A DNA stretch of 64,000 nucleotides from Aquilonibacter sp963703325 (GCA_963703325.1 OY969805.1:372001-436000); one strand, 5' to 3'. Shown: positions 1-8,111, counted from the first letter of the stretch. Numbers and translations: made by a program. Notes: generated from the sequence alone by a model not told the origin.

Positions 1-39
1 TTGGGGCCTTTTATTAGGTGCGCAGGACTAGACGCAGGC

Positions 40-246
40 TTACGACAGTTTGAGATCCTCGGTCCCGACCGGAATCGCGAGGGCGGCGCCCCCTGACAAC
101 GTAGGCGTGATCGGTTTTCGCGGAACCGGTGCGCCGGCCAAACCGTCGTCTTCACCGTCATCGGTAACCCGCGGTGGGCGAGCCGGGCCCATGCCGAGCC
201 GTTCCCACTGCCGCCGAAAAAAAGCTTCAAACCCATGCTTGCGCAT
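40..246 (-). CDS. Small hypothetical protein (68 aa), possibly leaderless
   Basis: I do not recognise this protein. It starts MRKHGFEAFFRRQWERLG, a basic amphipathic stretch, and continues with an acidic patch (DDGEDDG) and a Pro/Gly-rich tail. There is no signal peptide or membrane segment. The ATG at 246 is chosen because a good -10 box (TATACT, 253-258) sits only 6 nt upstream, so the transcript would begin at or next to the start codon. A longer reading frame continues upstream to 360 but runs through hairpin-rich non-coding sequence. It could be a chance ORF; codon use and the promoter favour a real gene. Confidence 0.45.
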   Translation of the reverse strand: MRKHGFEAFFRRQWERLGMGPARPPRVTDDGEDDGLAGAPVPRKPITPTLSGGAALAIPVGTEDLKLS

Positions 247-252
247 GGCTCG

Positions 253-258
253 AGTATA
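253..258 (-). promoter_or_regulatory. -10 box TATACT for the small leftward ORF
   Basis: TATACT on the minus strand, ending 6 nt before an ATG. No convincing -35 lies 16-18 nt upstream. The spacing implies a leaderless mRNA. Confidence 0.35.
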
Positions 259-305
259 GCAGTAACAGGTTGCCAGGTGCGCGCTTCCCCTTTGCAAGAC
301 TGGAT

Positions 306-369
306 GGATTCCACCCGCTTCGCGGGTCGCGCATCGTGCGCTCGGAATCCCCACCCGCATCGTGCGGGT
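306..369. repeat. Hairpin cluster, three-way-junction-like
   Basis: A 7-bp outer stem (GGATTCC 306-312 with GGAATCC 344-350) encloses two perfect hairpins, 313-327 (6 bp) and 329-341 (5 bp). A third, 7-bp hairpin follows at 353-369. All three loops are 3 nt (TTC, TCG, TCG). No coding potential is seen. This may be a REP-like intergenic element or an RNA structure downstream of the tRNA-Leu terminator. Confidence 0.5.
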
Positions 370-404
370 GCTCGAACTCGCTTCGCGGTTGATTCACAAT
401 CCTA

Positions 405-452
405 CGCACCAAAACCAAAGGGCCCATTTCAGGGCCCTTTGGTTTTGGTGCG
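405..452 (-). terminator. Perfect 21-bp inverted repeat, tRNA-Leu terminator
   Basis: Positions 405-425 pair exactly with 432-452 around a 6-nt loop. Read on the minus strand, the 5' arm begins inside the tRNA acceptor 3' strand and CCA, and the 3' arm carries a TTTGGTTTTGG tail. It is placed and shaped as an intrinsic terminator. Part of the stem would compete with tRNA acceptor pairing until the precursor is trimmed. Confidence 0.8.
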
Positions 453-532
453 CAAGACTGGACTCGAACCAGCACGAGATTGCTCCCGCTAGCCCCTCAA
501 GCTAGTGCGTCTACCAATTCCGCCACTTGCGC
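446..532 (-). tRNA. tRNA-Leu (anticodon GAG)
   Basis: Class II tRNA of 87 nt with encoded CCA. The acceptor GCGCAAG pairs with CTTGCGC. The D arm is TGGCGGAATTGGTAGACGCA-like. The anticodon stem CTAGC/GCTAG flanks the loop TTGAGGG, giving anticodon GAG, which reads CUC/CUU leucine codons. A long variable arm follows, then the T arm with loop TTCGAGT. Leucine CUC codons are frequent in the window, including in the ilv leader peptide. Confidence 0.95.
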
Positions 533-564
533 GCATGAGGGTTAGAACCTGCGAATTGTACGGC

Positions 565-1503
565 CTACCTCATGTTCGGGTCAAGGGCATCGCGCAGGCC
601 GTCGCCGATGTAGTTGATCGAGAGGACCGTAAAGAGGATGCAGAGGCCCGGGAAAACCGCGGCCCACCAGGCGATTTGCAGATTGGCCTGGGCATCGGAG
701 AGCATATTGCCCCACGACGCGGTGGGTGGCTGAATACCAAAGCCGAGGAACGACAGGGTCGACTCCAGCACGATGACGTTGGCGACGTCGAGCGTCGCTT
801 GCACCACGATCGGTGCGACCGCATTCGGCAAGAGATGACGAAAGATGATCCGCAAATCGCCGTTGCCGACCGCGCGCGCTGCCTCCGCGAATTCCCGCTC
901 GCGCAGCACCAGGAACGACGCGCGCACCAGACGCGCGACCGTTGGCCACGACAGCGCGCCGATGATCACGACGATGACCCAAAAACTCAGCGCGGCTTTG
1001 TTCGAGCTCGCCGCAACGATCGCGGTGAGCACGAGCAACAGCGGGAGGAGCGGGATCGACAAGAACACATCGGTGATGCGCATCATCACCCAGTCCACCC
1101 AACCGCCATAATAGCCGGCGAGCGCGCCCACGATCACGCCAATGATCACTTCGAAGAGTACGGTGTAGATGCCGATCTGCAGCGAGATGCGCGCACCGAA
1201 GAGTAGTCGTGAGAGCAAGTCGCGACCGACCGCGTCGGTCCCCAGCGGGTGACCACCGCAAAGGATATGATCCTGGAAGCACGGCGGCAGCGGGGTTCCC
1301 TGCCAGTGCACGTTGTCGATCGCGTTGGGATCGAACGGCGCGAGCAACGGCGCTAAAATCGCGCACAGCGCGATCAATGCGAGCACGACGACGCCGGCGA
1401 TCGCGAGCTTGTGCCGCCGCAGACGCGTCCAGAACGTAACCTTTGAATAGACGATCTCTTCGTCGTCAAAGGCTTGTGCATTTGCCGGAACGATCGCTGC
1501 CAT
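565..1503 (-). CDS. dppC: Oligopeptide/dipeptide ABC transporter permease, DppC/OppC type
   Basis: One of two inner-membrane permeases of a peptide or nickel-type ABC importer. A cytoplasmic N-terminus of about 30 residues and a first membrane helix (about 33-55) precede an extracytoplasmic stretch with the family signature HPLGTDAVGRDLLSRL. Five more helices follow, with the EAA loop (EFAEAARAVGNGDLR, about 200-215) that contacts the ATPase. The length of 312 aa is normal for DppC. It lies 3 nt downstream of the DppB-type gene, so the two are co-translated. No binding protein or ATPase gene is in the window; they may lie beyond the left edge or elsewhere. The substrate cannot be read from sequence. 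Confidence 0.93.
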   Translation of the reverse strand: MAAIVPANAQAFDDEEIVYSKVTFWTRLRRHKLAIAGVVVLALIALCAILAPLLAPFDPNAIDNVHWQGTPLPPCFQDHILCGGHPLGTDAVGRDLLSRLLFGARISLQIGIYTVLFEVIIGVIVGALAGYYGGWVDWVMMRITDVFLSIPLLPLLLVLTAIVAASSNKAALSFWVIVVIIGALSWPTVARLVRASFLVLREREFAEAARAVGNGDLRIIFRHLLPNAVAPIVVQATLDVANVIVLESTLSFLGFGIQPPTASWGNMLSDAQANLQIAWWAAVFPGLCILFTVLSINYIGDGLRDALDPNMR

Positions 1504-1506
1504 TGC

Positions 1507-2481
1507 CTAGTCGTACGCAACGCGCGGATCGAGCCACGCGTAGAGAATGTCGGCGCCCAAATTGCAAAACACGACCGCGACGGCAAGAATCAAGAGGTAG
1601 CCCATCATCAGGGCAATGTCACTATTCTGCAACGCGGCGTAGAACATACGCCCAGCGCCGGGCCAGGCGAAGATCGTTTCCGTCACGATCGCGCCGCCGA
1701 GGATGCCGGGAAGCGAGAGCGCAACGATCGTGACCACCGGGATCAGCGCGTTTTTGAGGCCATGTTTGAAGAGGATCGCGCGCCGGTTCAACCCCTTAGC
1801 CGCCGCGGTGCGCATGTAGTCCGTCTGCATGACCTCCAGCAATGACGAACGCATGAAGCGGCTGTACAGCGCGAGATTGAGCAGCGCTAGCACGATCACC
1901 GGCATGATCAGATGTTCGATGCGATCGCCGAGATCGAACGTATCGGTCGTGCTGATGCCGGCCGACGGTAACGCGATCTCATAGCCCCCGGGCAACGGAA
2001 TGCCGTGCACCGAGAAGAGCAGCTGCAGCATCAGCGCAAACCAGAATACCGGCATCGACTGGCCGAAGAACGCCAGCGTCGTGATGCAATAGTCCCAGAG
2101 TGAATATGGCCGCACCGCGGAAAAGATGCCGGCGCTCAACCCGATGGTGAGCGACACGATGAACGCGACGCCCATCAGTTCGAGGGTCGCCGGAAGCCGC
2201 TCCCAGATCGCTTGCAGCACGGGTTCCGAATTGCTGGTCGAATAGCCGAAGTCGCCATGCAGAATCTGACCGAGCCACACGACGTAGCGGTACCAAATCG
2301 GTTTGTCGAGCCCGAGGTTGTGTTTGAGGCGCTCGATGTCGGCCGGGGTGATATGCGGATTCTGCAGGTACGGCGCAAGCGGGCCGCCCGGAGCATTGTT
2401 GAGGATCACGAACAGAATGATCGAGATCAGCAGCAAGAGCGGAATCGCTGCAAGCGTCCGCCGCACGACATAGGTAAACAC
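1507..2481 (-). CDS. dppB: Oligopeptide/dipeptide ABC transporter permease, DppB/OppB type
   Basis: Partner permease of the DppC-type subunit. The N-terminal membrane helix MFTYVVRRTLAAIPLLLLIS is typical of DppB, followed by an extracytoplasmic loop with LGLDKPIWYRYVVWLG. Later helices include the EAA motif region (DYMRTAAAKGLNRRAILFKH) and a conserved C-terminal LDPRVAYD. The length of 324 aa is normal. It lies about 50 nt downstream of the BKACE gene in the same direction, so uptake of a peptide or amino-acid-like substrate may be linked to that catabolic cluster. That link is an inference from position only. Confidence 0.93.
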   Translation of the reverse strand: MFTYVVRRTLAAIPLLLLISIILFVILNNAPGGPLAPYLQNPHITPADIERLKHNLGLDKPIWYRYVVWLGQILHGDFGYSTSNSEPVLQAIWERLPATLELMGVAFIVSLTIGLSAGIFSAVRPYSLWDYCITTLAFFGQSMPVFWFALMLQLLFSVHGIPLPGGYEIALPSAGISTTDTFDLGDRIEHLIMPVIVLALLNLALYSRFMRSSLLEVMQTDYMRTAAAKGLNRRAILFKHGLKNALIPVVTIVALSLPGILGGAIVTETIFAWPGAGRMFYAALQNSDIALMMGYLLILAVAVVFCNLGADILYAWLDPRVAYD

Positions 2482-2529
2482 GAACGGCCGCTAGTTAAAA
2501 GCGGGGACCGCCGACACCTTCACCTCTCC

Positions 2530-3354
2530 TTAAGCTGCGGCTAACTTCTGCAAACCCAAGATCTCGCGCGCCTCATCGGGACTGGCGACCGGCCGGCCGG
2601 CCTCCTGCGCGATGCGTGCGACACGCGCGACCAGCTCCTCATTGCGCGCCAAGCGCCCCTTCTCCAGATAAAGGTTGTCCTCCAGGCCAACCCGCACGTG
2701 CCCGCCCATCGCGATCGCGGCCAACGCCATCGCCGTCTGCGCGCGCCCAATGCCCGCGACCGACCACGTGCAGCCGTCGGGCAGATCGTCAACGAGATCG
2801 CACAGATTTTGCACCGTCGCCTCAAGCGCGCCCGGTACGCCCAGCACGAAATCGACGTGTTGCGGGAACGTCAGCAAGCCTTCCTTGGCAAGCCGGCGCG
2901 CATTGGCGAGATGACCCTTGTCAAAAACTTCCAGCTCCGGACGTACGCCGTGCTGACGCATCTTGGCGAGAATGCCGCGCATGATCGGAAAGCTGTTCTC
3001 GAAGACGTCGTCACCGAAGTTCACGGTGCCGCAGGTCAGCGTCGCCATCTCCGGACGAAGCTGCAAGACGCTCGCGCGTTCCTCCGGCGTCATACCGATC
3101 GCGCCGCCGGTTGAGAACTGCACGATCAGATCGCTTGCACCGCGGATTCCATCATAGGCTTGCTTGAAGCGCGCGACGTCGTGCGTATTCGTTCCGTCGT
3201 CGGTGCGGCAGTGCACGTGCACGATCGACGCGCCCGCCTCGCGGATCGCGCGCGCGGTCTCGGCAAGTTTTGCGGGCGTGTGCGGCAGGTAGGGCGTTTG
3301 CTCGAGCGTGACCTCGGCACCGACCGGCGCGCACGTGATGATCAGCGGCTGCAT
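2530..3354 (-). CDS. BKACE-family beta-keto acid cleavage enzyme (3-keto-5-aminohexanoate cleavage-like)
   Basis: Zn-dependent TIM-barrel enzyme of the BKACE/Kce family (formerly DUF849), which condenses a beta-keto acid with acetyl-CoA and splits it to acetoacetate and a new CoA thioester. It opens with MQPLIITCAPVGAE, has the zinc pair H46 and H48 in VHVHCR, and a likely third ligand Glu in RVGLEDNLYL near residue 224. The length of 274 aa is typical. In lysine fermentation the Kce member acts on 3-keto-5-aminohexanoate. The KamB/KamC-like pair just upstream in the same operon supports that substrate, but BKACE enzymes use many substrates, so the exact one is uncertain. Confidence 0.88.
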   Translation of the reverse strand: MQPLIITCAPVGAEVTLEQTPYLPHTPAKLAETARAIREAGASIVHVHCRTDDGTNTHDVARFKQAYDGIRGASDLIVQFSTGGAIGMTPEERASVLQLRPEMATLTCGTVNFGDDVFENSFPIMRGILAKMRQHGVRPELEVFDKGHLANARRLAKEGLLTFPQHVDFVLGVPGALEATVQNLCDLVDDLPDGCTWSVAGIGRAQTAMALAAIAMGGHVRVGLEDNLYLEKGRLARNEELVARVARIAQEAGRPVASPDEAREILGLQKLAAA

Positions 3355-3367
3355 GCCTTCACCCTTT

Positions 3368-3619
3368 TCAGTTCCCCACGTGGAACTCCGCCCAGCAGGC
3401 GGCCAGCACGACGAGCACCCGAAGCGTCACCAGCGAGAGATGAATCCAACCCCGCTCCGGAAACCGTTCGAGCGTCCACGAAAATAGATAGGCCGCGAAC
3501 GTGTAAACCGGAATGCGCCAATAGCGCCAGTGCCAACCGCGTTGGAGCGCCATAGCAAACAACGCGATCAGCGCGACGATAGCGATTGCATCGATCAGGA
3601 TGCGTAGCGCCCGAATCAT
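3368..3619 (-). CDS. Small membrane protein (83 aa)
   Basis: Unrecognised protein with about three predicted membrane segments: roughly 5-25 (LRILIDAIAIVALIALFAMA), 32-50 and 60-80. The ATG overlaps the stop of the upstream KamC-like gene by 4 nt (ATGA) and the stop lies 13 nt before the BKACE start, so it is translationally coupled inside the operon. No catalytic motif is visible. Presumably it serves the same pathway, for example as a transport accessory, but this is not shown. Confidence 0.75.
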   Translation of the reverse strand: MIRALRILIDAIAIVALIALFAMALQRGWHWRYWRIPVYTFAAYLFSWTLERFPERGWIHLSLVTLRVLVVLAACWAEFHVGN

Positions 3620-5223
3620 TCCAACTCCAGCGCGTCGTAGGCGGCATCGATCACGTGACTGTCGATGCCGAGCAGTGAAGCAAGCGCAATAGCATCAGCT
3701 TCTCGCACGCGATCACCGCGAACCTCTTCCAACGTATAGTCCATCGACGCAGCTAAGACTTCAAGCGCGTGCGCGAGAGTTCCGGTGGCCGGCTTCTGCG
3801 GGATCCCGCGCAGACCGCGAACCGCATAATGCCGTACTGCTGCCGCCTCAGCGACGCCGCCCAAGTGCGTCGCGACCAAACCACACGCTCCGAGCGCGCG
3901 TAAACGAGCGATCACGGCGACCAGGAGCGCCTTGCCTTCGCGCGGCGTCGTCGTACGCGCAAACTCATCGAGCAGCACCAAGCGCGGACGAACTTGGCGT
4001 GAAAGCATCTCACGCAGTCCCACGACCTCGCGCGCAAATGAGGAGAGCAACGTCCCATCGCGTTCGGACTCACTACCGATGCCGAGCCAGGCGATGTCCG
4101 CGAACAGCGGGAGGCTTGCCCGCTGGGCGGGCACCGGCACGCCGAACGCGGCACACAGCGCGATAAAGCCGCAGGTGCGCAGCGCGGCGCTCTTGCCGCC
4201 CATGTTGGGGCCGGTCAGCACCACGACATCGTCAAGGCGCAGATCGATCGGGGTGAACGCGCGCCTTTCGCGCTGCAACTCCATCTCGAGTGGAAGGAAG
4301 CGCGCGCCCTCGAATGCGAGCATCCCTTCGCGCGCGATGGTGGGCACCGTGCAGCGGTGCTGCTGCGCGAAACGCGCCGCGGTCAGCAACACGTCCGCCT
4401 CACCGAAGGCTTGCATCGCGGCGTCGAGCCCCGCGGCATGCGTACGAATCGATGCGGAAAGGCGTTCGCGCACGGCTTCTTCCGCGAGTGCAACCGCGGC
4501 GGCGGCTTCATCGCGCCGGCGCAACGCGGAAAGGACCGCTTCATCGGCATCCAGCTCGCAGAGCAGATAACTCGGCGTTTCGCGCACGACCCGGACTCCG
4601 GGCGGCAACGGAGCGTGCAGGTCGTCACGCATCACGATGAACTCGGGTTGAGAGATCTCGCGATCCAGCGCAGCGGCCACCGCGGCGTTCGCGCGACCGC
4701 GCACGCTGTCGTATTCAGCCTGTGTCTCCGTGAGCGCCGCGCGGCTCGACGTCAATTCGACGTCGAACCGCTCGTCAAGGTAAAAACCCAATCGTCCCGC
4801 GCGTCCGGTTTCCAAAGCGCGCGCGCATTCTCGCAGCGAAGGGCCGATCGTGCGCGGCACATCGGCGCACCCGCCGGTCAACGCATCGAGTCGGATGCAG
4901 GCGTCGAAGAAGCGTTGCAATTCGAGAAACCCGGCGTCGTCGAGCGTATCGCCCATCGTCGCGCGCGCAATCGACTGTCCTGCATCGGGCACGTTGACCG
5001 CAACGTCACGCGCTTCGTCAAGCGCCGCCCGATCGAGTTGCGACGCAATGCGCGCGACGCGCGCAGCACGCTCACCGGCCGCGTCCTCGTCACCCGGGTC
5101 GAACGGCACGAGCTCGGAAAACCGCGCTTGTCCGTGCACACCCGCCGGCGCGAGCGCTGCCCGCAGCCAGGCGAACCCGACGGCTTGCGCGCTCACGCCG
5201 TCCAGCAGGCGGCCGGGATTCAC
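3616..5223 (-). CDS. kamC: MutS-related ATPase, KamC-like (aminomutase reactivase subunit)
   Basis: A 535-aa protein with a helical N-terminal half and a C-terminal MutS-type ABC ATPase domain. Walker A is LTGPNMGGKS near residues 336-345, Walker B is LVLLDEFART near 412-421, and the switch histidine is in VATHLGG. The mismatch-binding N-terminal domain of MutS and the Smr domain of MutS2 are both absent. In lysine-fermenting bacteria a protein of this kind, KamC, is paired with KamB as a reactivase for B12-dependent lysine 5,6-aminomutase. Here it overlaps the KamB-like gene by 4 nt. The mutase itself (kamD/kamE) is not in the window, so a different B12 enzyme could be the client. Confidence 0.72.
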   Translation of the reverse strand: MNPGRLLDGVSAQAVGFAWLRAALAPAGVHGQARFSELVPFDPGDEDAAGERAARVARIASQLDRAALDEARDVAVNVPDAGQSIARATMGDTLDDAGFLELQRFFDACIRLDALTGGCADVPRTIGPSLRECARALETGRAGRLGFYLDERFDVELTSSRAALTETQAEYDSVRGRANAAVAAALDREISQPEFIVMRDDLHAPLPPGVRVVRETPSYLLCELDADEAVLSALRRRDEAAAAVALAEEAVRERLSASIRTHAAGLDAAMQAFGEADVLLTAARFAQQHRCTVPTIAREGMLAFEGARFLPLEMELQRERRAFTPIDLRLDDVVVLTGPNMGGKSAALRTCGFIALCAAFGVPVPAQRASLPLFADIAWLGIGSESERDGTLLSSFAREVVGLREMLSRQVRPRLVLLDEFARTTTPREGKALLVAVIARLRALGACGLVATHLGGVAEAAAVRHYAVRGLRGIPQKPATGTLAHALEVLAASMDYTLEEVRGDRVREADAIALASLLGIDSHVIDAAYDALELE

Positions 5224-6113
5224 GCCGCGCGCTCCGCGGCGTAAACATCAAACGTCGGCAGTCCGGTCGCGCGCGCGACATCCCGCGCAAGCATCCGCGG
5301 GTCGAAAACCTGCTCCCCGCCGATCGATGCGACCGTCGCGGCGATCACACGCAGCGGCCGTTGGCAGCGGATCGTCAATTGGTCGAACGCGTAGAGTGCC
5401 GCCTTGCCATTGAGCGCGATCTGCGTCGGATCGCGCACCACGACGGCCCGCGTTTCGCGTTCGCGAATCAGTTGTGCGACGATCGCGGGCGTAAGTGCGC
5501 CATCGATCGCGCGAGCATCGCCGCCTTCGAACCGCGGAGTGCGTAAACGAACGACGAGCGCGCGAACGCCCTCGACCGCGTCGCCCAGAGTCGCAGCGGC
5601 TCCCGCGCCGCATGACACCACAATTGCATCGTCACCACCCGCGAGCGCCGCAATCCGATCGACGGATCCGTCGATCAGCGCATTCTGAGCAAACGCGAGC
5701 AGGTCGCCGACAACGGCACGAAGCGCCGCCGCGCTCGGAGGTCCAATCAGTTCGTAATGCGAGCCGCTACGCACGCGCGCGTACACCAACGCACCGGCCG
5801 CGGTACGGTAGGGGGTAAGCGCCAGCAACTCGCTTGCGGGTGAGTTCGGCAGCACATTACGCGCGGTGGCAATGACGGTTGACGGCTCGAGCCAAAGCCG
5901 AGGTTTGGGGGCCGCATCGCCCAGGTCGACGGCTTCGCCGTCGCGCCCGATTGAGGCTAATGCGCACGTTACCGCGCCCTCGATGCACGCGTGGTAGATC
6001 GCGCGCATGGTGACCGTCTTTCCGACGTTCTTTCCCGTGCCCACCACAAACAACGACCTCGCACCGCTCTCGCTCCAAAGCCGCAGGATGGATTCGCCGA
6101 CTCGCGCACGCAT
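5220..6113 (-). CDS. kamB: P-loop protein, KamB-like (aminomutase reactivase subunit)
   Basis: A 297-aa P-loop NTPase with Walker A GTGKNVGKT near residues 25-33, the GTxKNxGKT form I associate with KamB. It is a poor fit for kinases. Later landmarks include ASIGRDGEAVDL and a C-terminal VIAATVASIGGEQ stretch. It sits directly upstream of, and overlaps by 4 nt, a MutS-like KamC homologue, which is the pair found in lysine 5,6-aminomutase loci. The pair would use ATP to restore inactivated adenosylcobalamin enzyme. This is the first gene after a 14-nt gap from mntP. The assignment rests on the motif plus neighbours. Confidence 0.68.
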   Translation of the reverse strand: MRARVGESILRLWSESGARSLFVVGTGKNVGKTVTMRAIYHACIEGAVTCALASIGRDGEAVDLGDAAPKPRLWLEPSTVIATARNVLPNSPASELLALTPYRTAAGALVYARVRSGSHYELIGPPSAAALRAVVGDLLAFAQNALIDGSVDRIAALAGGDDAIVVSCGAGAAATLGDAVEGVRALVVRLRTPRFEGGDARAIDGALTPAIVAQLIRERETRAVVVRDPTQIALNGKAALYAFDQLTIRCQRPLRVIAATVASIGGEQVFDPRMLARDVARATGLPTFDVYAAERAA

Positions 6114-6127
6114 AAGCGCGCGATTCC

Positions 6128-6682
6128 CTAGCCGACGTGCAGAACCTTGAGCGTAACGAACGCCACGCCGGTGAGCGCAAGCAGCACGCCGGCCAGCATT
6201 TCCGCGCCGTCTTCAACGCGCGTCCCGAGCAGGCGCCCTAGGCGCAGCCCGACCAGCGTTGCTATTACCGACACGACGCCGATAACCGCCAAACTTACAC
6301 CGATCGGCACGCCGACGAAGCGAATCGAAAATCCGATCCCGAGCGAATCCAAACTGATGGCGAGCGACGTAATGAGCAGTGACCAGTCACTGGAAACTTT
6401 GATCGGCTGACGCTCAGACATGTTGCTTCGCGCCTCGAGGATCATATAAGCGCCGACCGCGATCAACGCCGCAAACCCGACGTAGCCGGCGTCATCGCCG
6501 ATGAGACGTCCCGTCAACTCGCCCAGGCCGAGGCCCACGCAATTCATGACGATTTCAGCGATTGGAAAAGCGATCGCAATGCGCAAGCGCTCGCGCGGCG
6601 TAGCGCCCCGCATGCCGAGGCCAATGCTGACCGCAAACACGTCCAACGCGAGCGAGATCGCGATGAAGAAAATCTTGATCAG
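6128..6682 (-). CDS. mntP: Manganese efflux pump MntP
   Basis: Six-helix Mn(II) exporter of the MntP family. The first-helix motif LDVFAVSIGLGM and the repeat counterpart SLAISLDSLGIGF carry the conserved Asp residues of the two inverted halves. A TTG at 6646 would remove most of helix 1. The frame stays open upstream, reading LLIKIFFIAISLA, back to a CTG at 6682 that overlaps the stop of the response-regulator gene as CTGA. I therefore place the start there, as translational coupling, although no Shine-Dalgarno is visible. From that start it is 184 aa, close to the usual length of about 185. Confidence 0.82.
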   Translation of the reverse strand: MIKIFFIAISLALDVFAVSIGLGMRGATPRERLRIAIAFPIAEIVMNCVGLGLGELTGRLIGDDAGYVGFAALIAVGAYMILEARSNMSERQPIKVSSDWSLLITSLAISLDSLGIGFSIRFVGVPIGVSLAVIGVVSVIATLVGLRLGRLLGTRVEDGAEMLAGVLLALTGVAFVTLKVLHVG

Positions 6683-7104
6683 AAGATTGGTGCGCTAGAG
6701 AGCGAGTCGCGCTTTGAGAGCAGATGCGTTACCGCTGAACGCAACTGGGAGATCGTGAACGGCTTATTGAGAAACAAATTTGCACCGGCGCTCTTCGCGC
6801 GGCCGTCCATCGCGTAGTTCGTGTGGCCGGAGATCATCAAAATCGGCACACCGCGCGTACCGTCCTTCGCCCGCAGGCGCTCGACCAAATCTATCCCGGA
6901 GATTCCCGGAAGCATGAAGTCGCAGATGATGATGTCGAACGGTCCTTGCCGGTCGACGGCGACGAGCGCGCTCTCGGCGTCGTTGCACATGACCATCTCA
7001 TACGGGCCTTTCCGGAGGACCGTATCGATGAGCGTACAGATCGCAGGGTCGTCGTCCGCAATCAGCACTCGCCAATTGCGCTGAGGGGTCATGTCCTCAG
7101 CCAT
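6679..7104 (-). CDS. Single-domain response regulator (CheY-like)
   Basis: A 141-aa receiver domain with no output domain. VLIADDDPAICTLID has the acidic pair, the phosphoacceptor Asp is in IIICDFMLPGISG, the conserved Thr/Ser is in ILMISGHT and the Lys is in LNKPFTI. It would relay phosphate or bind a partner protein. The start ATG has upstream GAAGGTGG at moderate distance. The gene runs into mntP with a 4-nt overlap. No cognate kinase is adjacent; the nearest in the window is the GAF kinase at 45.3-47.9 kb. Confidence 0.9.
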   Translation of the reverse strand: MAEDMTPQRNWRVLIADDDPAICTLIDTVLRKGPYEMVMCNDAESALVAVDRQGPFDIIICDFMLPGISGIDLVERLRAKDGTRGVPILMISGHTNYAMDGRAKSAGANLFLNKPFTISQLRSAVTHLLSKRDSLSSAPIF

Positions 7105-7217
7105 TCGTGTATGCCACCTTCACGCCTCGGCCGCCGATGTGTGACTTTGGTAAATTTTCGATAATGTCCGGCCCTTGGAGGCCGATTCCTGCGGCCGCGT
7201 CGTAGTCTAGGCGCGAC

Positions 7218-8111
7218 ATGGCCATCATCGATCGACTGCTCGCCCCCGGATCGGGTTTTCAGAAAAACTTCTTCTTTCTCGCCAAGCGTTTCGTTGCCGG
7301 CGAGACGGCCGGCTCGGCAATCGACGCGGTTCGCGTGCTCAACGCTGCGGGAATGACCGCGACACTCGATTTCCTGGGCGAAGACGTACTGGAACGCGAT
7401 GCGGCGATCGCGACGCGCGAGGCGTACATCGCGGTACTCGAGCGGATCCGGGAGACCGGCGTCCTGAGTAACGTGTCGGTAAAGATGAGCGCCATGGGCC
7501 TGTTGATCGATGAAGCGTTTGCCCTCGAGAACCTCACACGGATACTCCACTACGCGCAGCGCAACGCCGATCCGTTCGTTCGGATCGACATGGAGGGCTC
7601 GGCCGTAACCCAGGTCACGCTCGATCTCTTCCAACGCGCATACGCCGAGAACAAAAACGTCGGTATCGTGCTGCAAGCCTACTTGAAACGCACCCCCGCC
7701 GACGTCGACCGCATGATCGGGCTCGGTGCGCGCGTCCGCCTCTGCAAGGGGGCATACAACGAGCCGGCCGAGATCGCAATCAAAGAGATGCCGCTCATTC
7801 GCAAGCAGTATCTATCGCTGGCCAAGGAACTGCTCGATCGCGGAAACTATCCGGCGATCGCGACGCACGATCGCGAGCTGATCGACCAGATTCGCGCCTA
7901 CGTCCGCGAGCGCGGGATTGCCCGCGATCGATTCGAATTCCAAATGCTCTACGGATGCCGGCCGCAGTTGCAGCGCGAGCTGGTTCAAGACGGGTACCGC
8001 GTGCGTATTTACGTCCCGTACGGAACGCACTGGGCCGGATATTTTTTCCGGCGGGTGATGGAGCGGCGCGAAAACGCCGTCTTCGCCTTGAGTTCGTTGT
8101 GGTCGACGTAG
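7218..8111 (+). CDS. Proline dehydrogenase (monofunctional, PutA-like)
   Basis: FAD-dependent oxidation of L-proline to pyrroline-5-carboxylate, first step of proline use. The short Thermus/Deinococcus-type enzyme is recognised by VSVKMSAMG, RLCKGAYNEPAE, FEFQMLYGCRP, RVRIYVPYG and YFFRRVMERREN, which form the FAD/substrate barrel. The length of 297 aa matches the monofunctional family. It is divergent from the response-regulator gene and followed 12 nt later by dtd. The second enzyme, P5C dehydrogenase, is not in the window. Confidence 0.95.
   Translation: MAIIDRLLAPGSGFQKNFFFLAKRFVAGETAGSAIDAVRVLNAAGMTATLDFLGEDVLERDAAIATREAYIAVLERIRETGVLSNVSVKMSAMGLLIDEAFALENLTRILHYAQRNADPFVRIDMEGSAVTQVTLDLFQRAYAENKNVGIVLQAYLKRTPADVDRMIGLGARVRLCKGAYNEPAEIAIKEMPLIRKQYLSLAKELLDRGNYPAIATHDRELIDQIRAYVRERGIARDRFEFQMLYGCRPQLQRELVQDGYRVRIYVPYGTHWAGYFFRRVMERRENAVFALSSLWST

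Noticed and set aside
17..32. Sixteen bases resembling the tRNA-Leu 3' end (14 of 16 as at 447-462)
   Set aside because: The match stops before the T arm, so no tRNA can be built; it may be a remnant, but 16 bases at the window edge are too little to call.
505..1206. Long ORF opposite dppC
   Set aside because: Arg/Asp/His-rich antisense shadow of a membrane-protein gene, with no ribosome site.
3616..5223. Call as MutS2 recombination suppressor
   Set aside because: No Smr domain, too short, and the paired P-loop gene fits KamB/KamC better; kept as a lower-ranked alternative.
7150..7180. Promoter with GATAAT before proline dehydrogenase
   Set aside because: No -35 at 16-18 bp; too weak to annotate.
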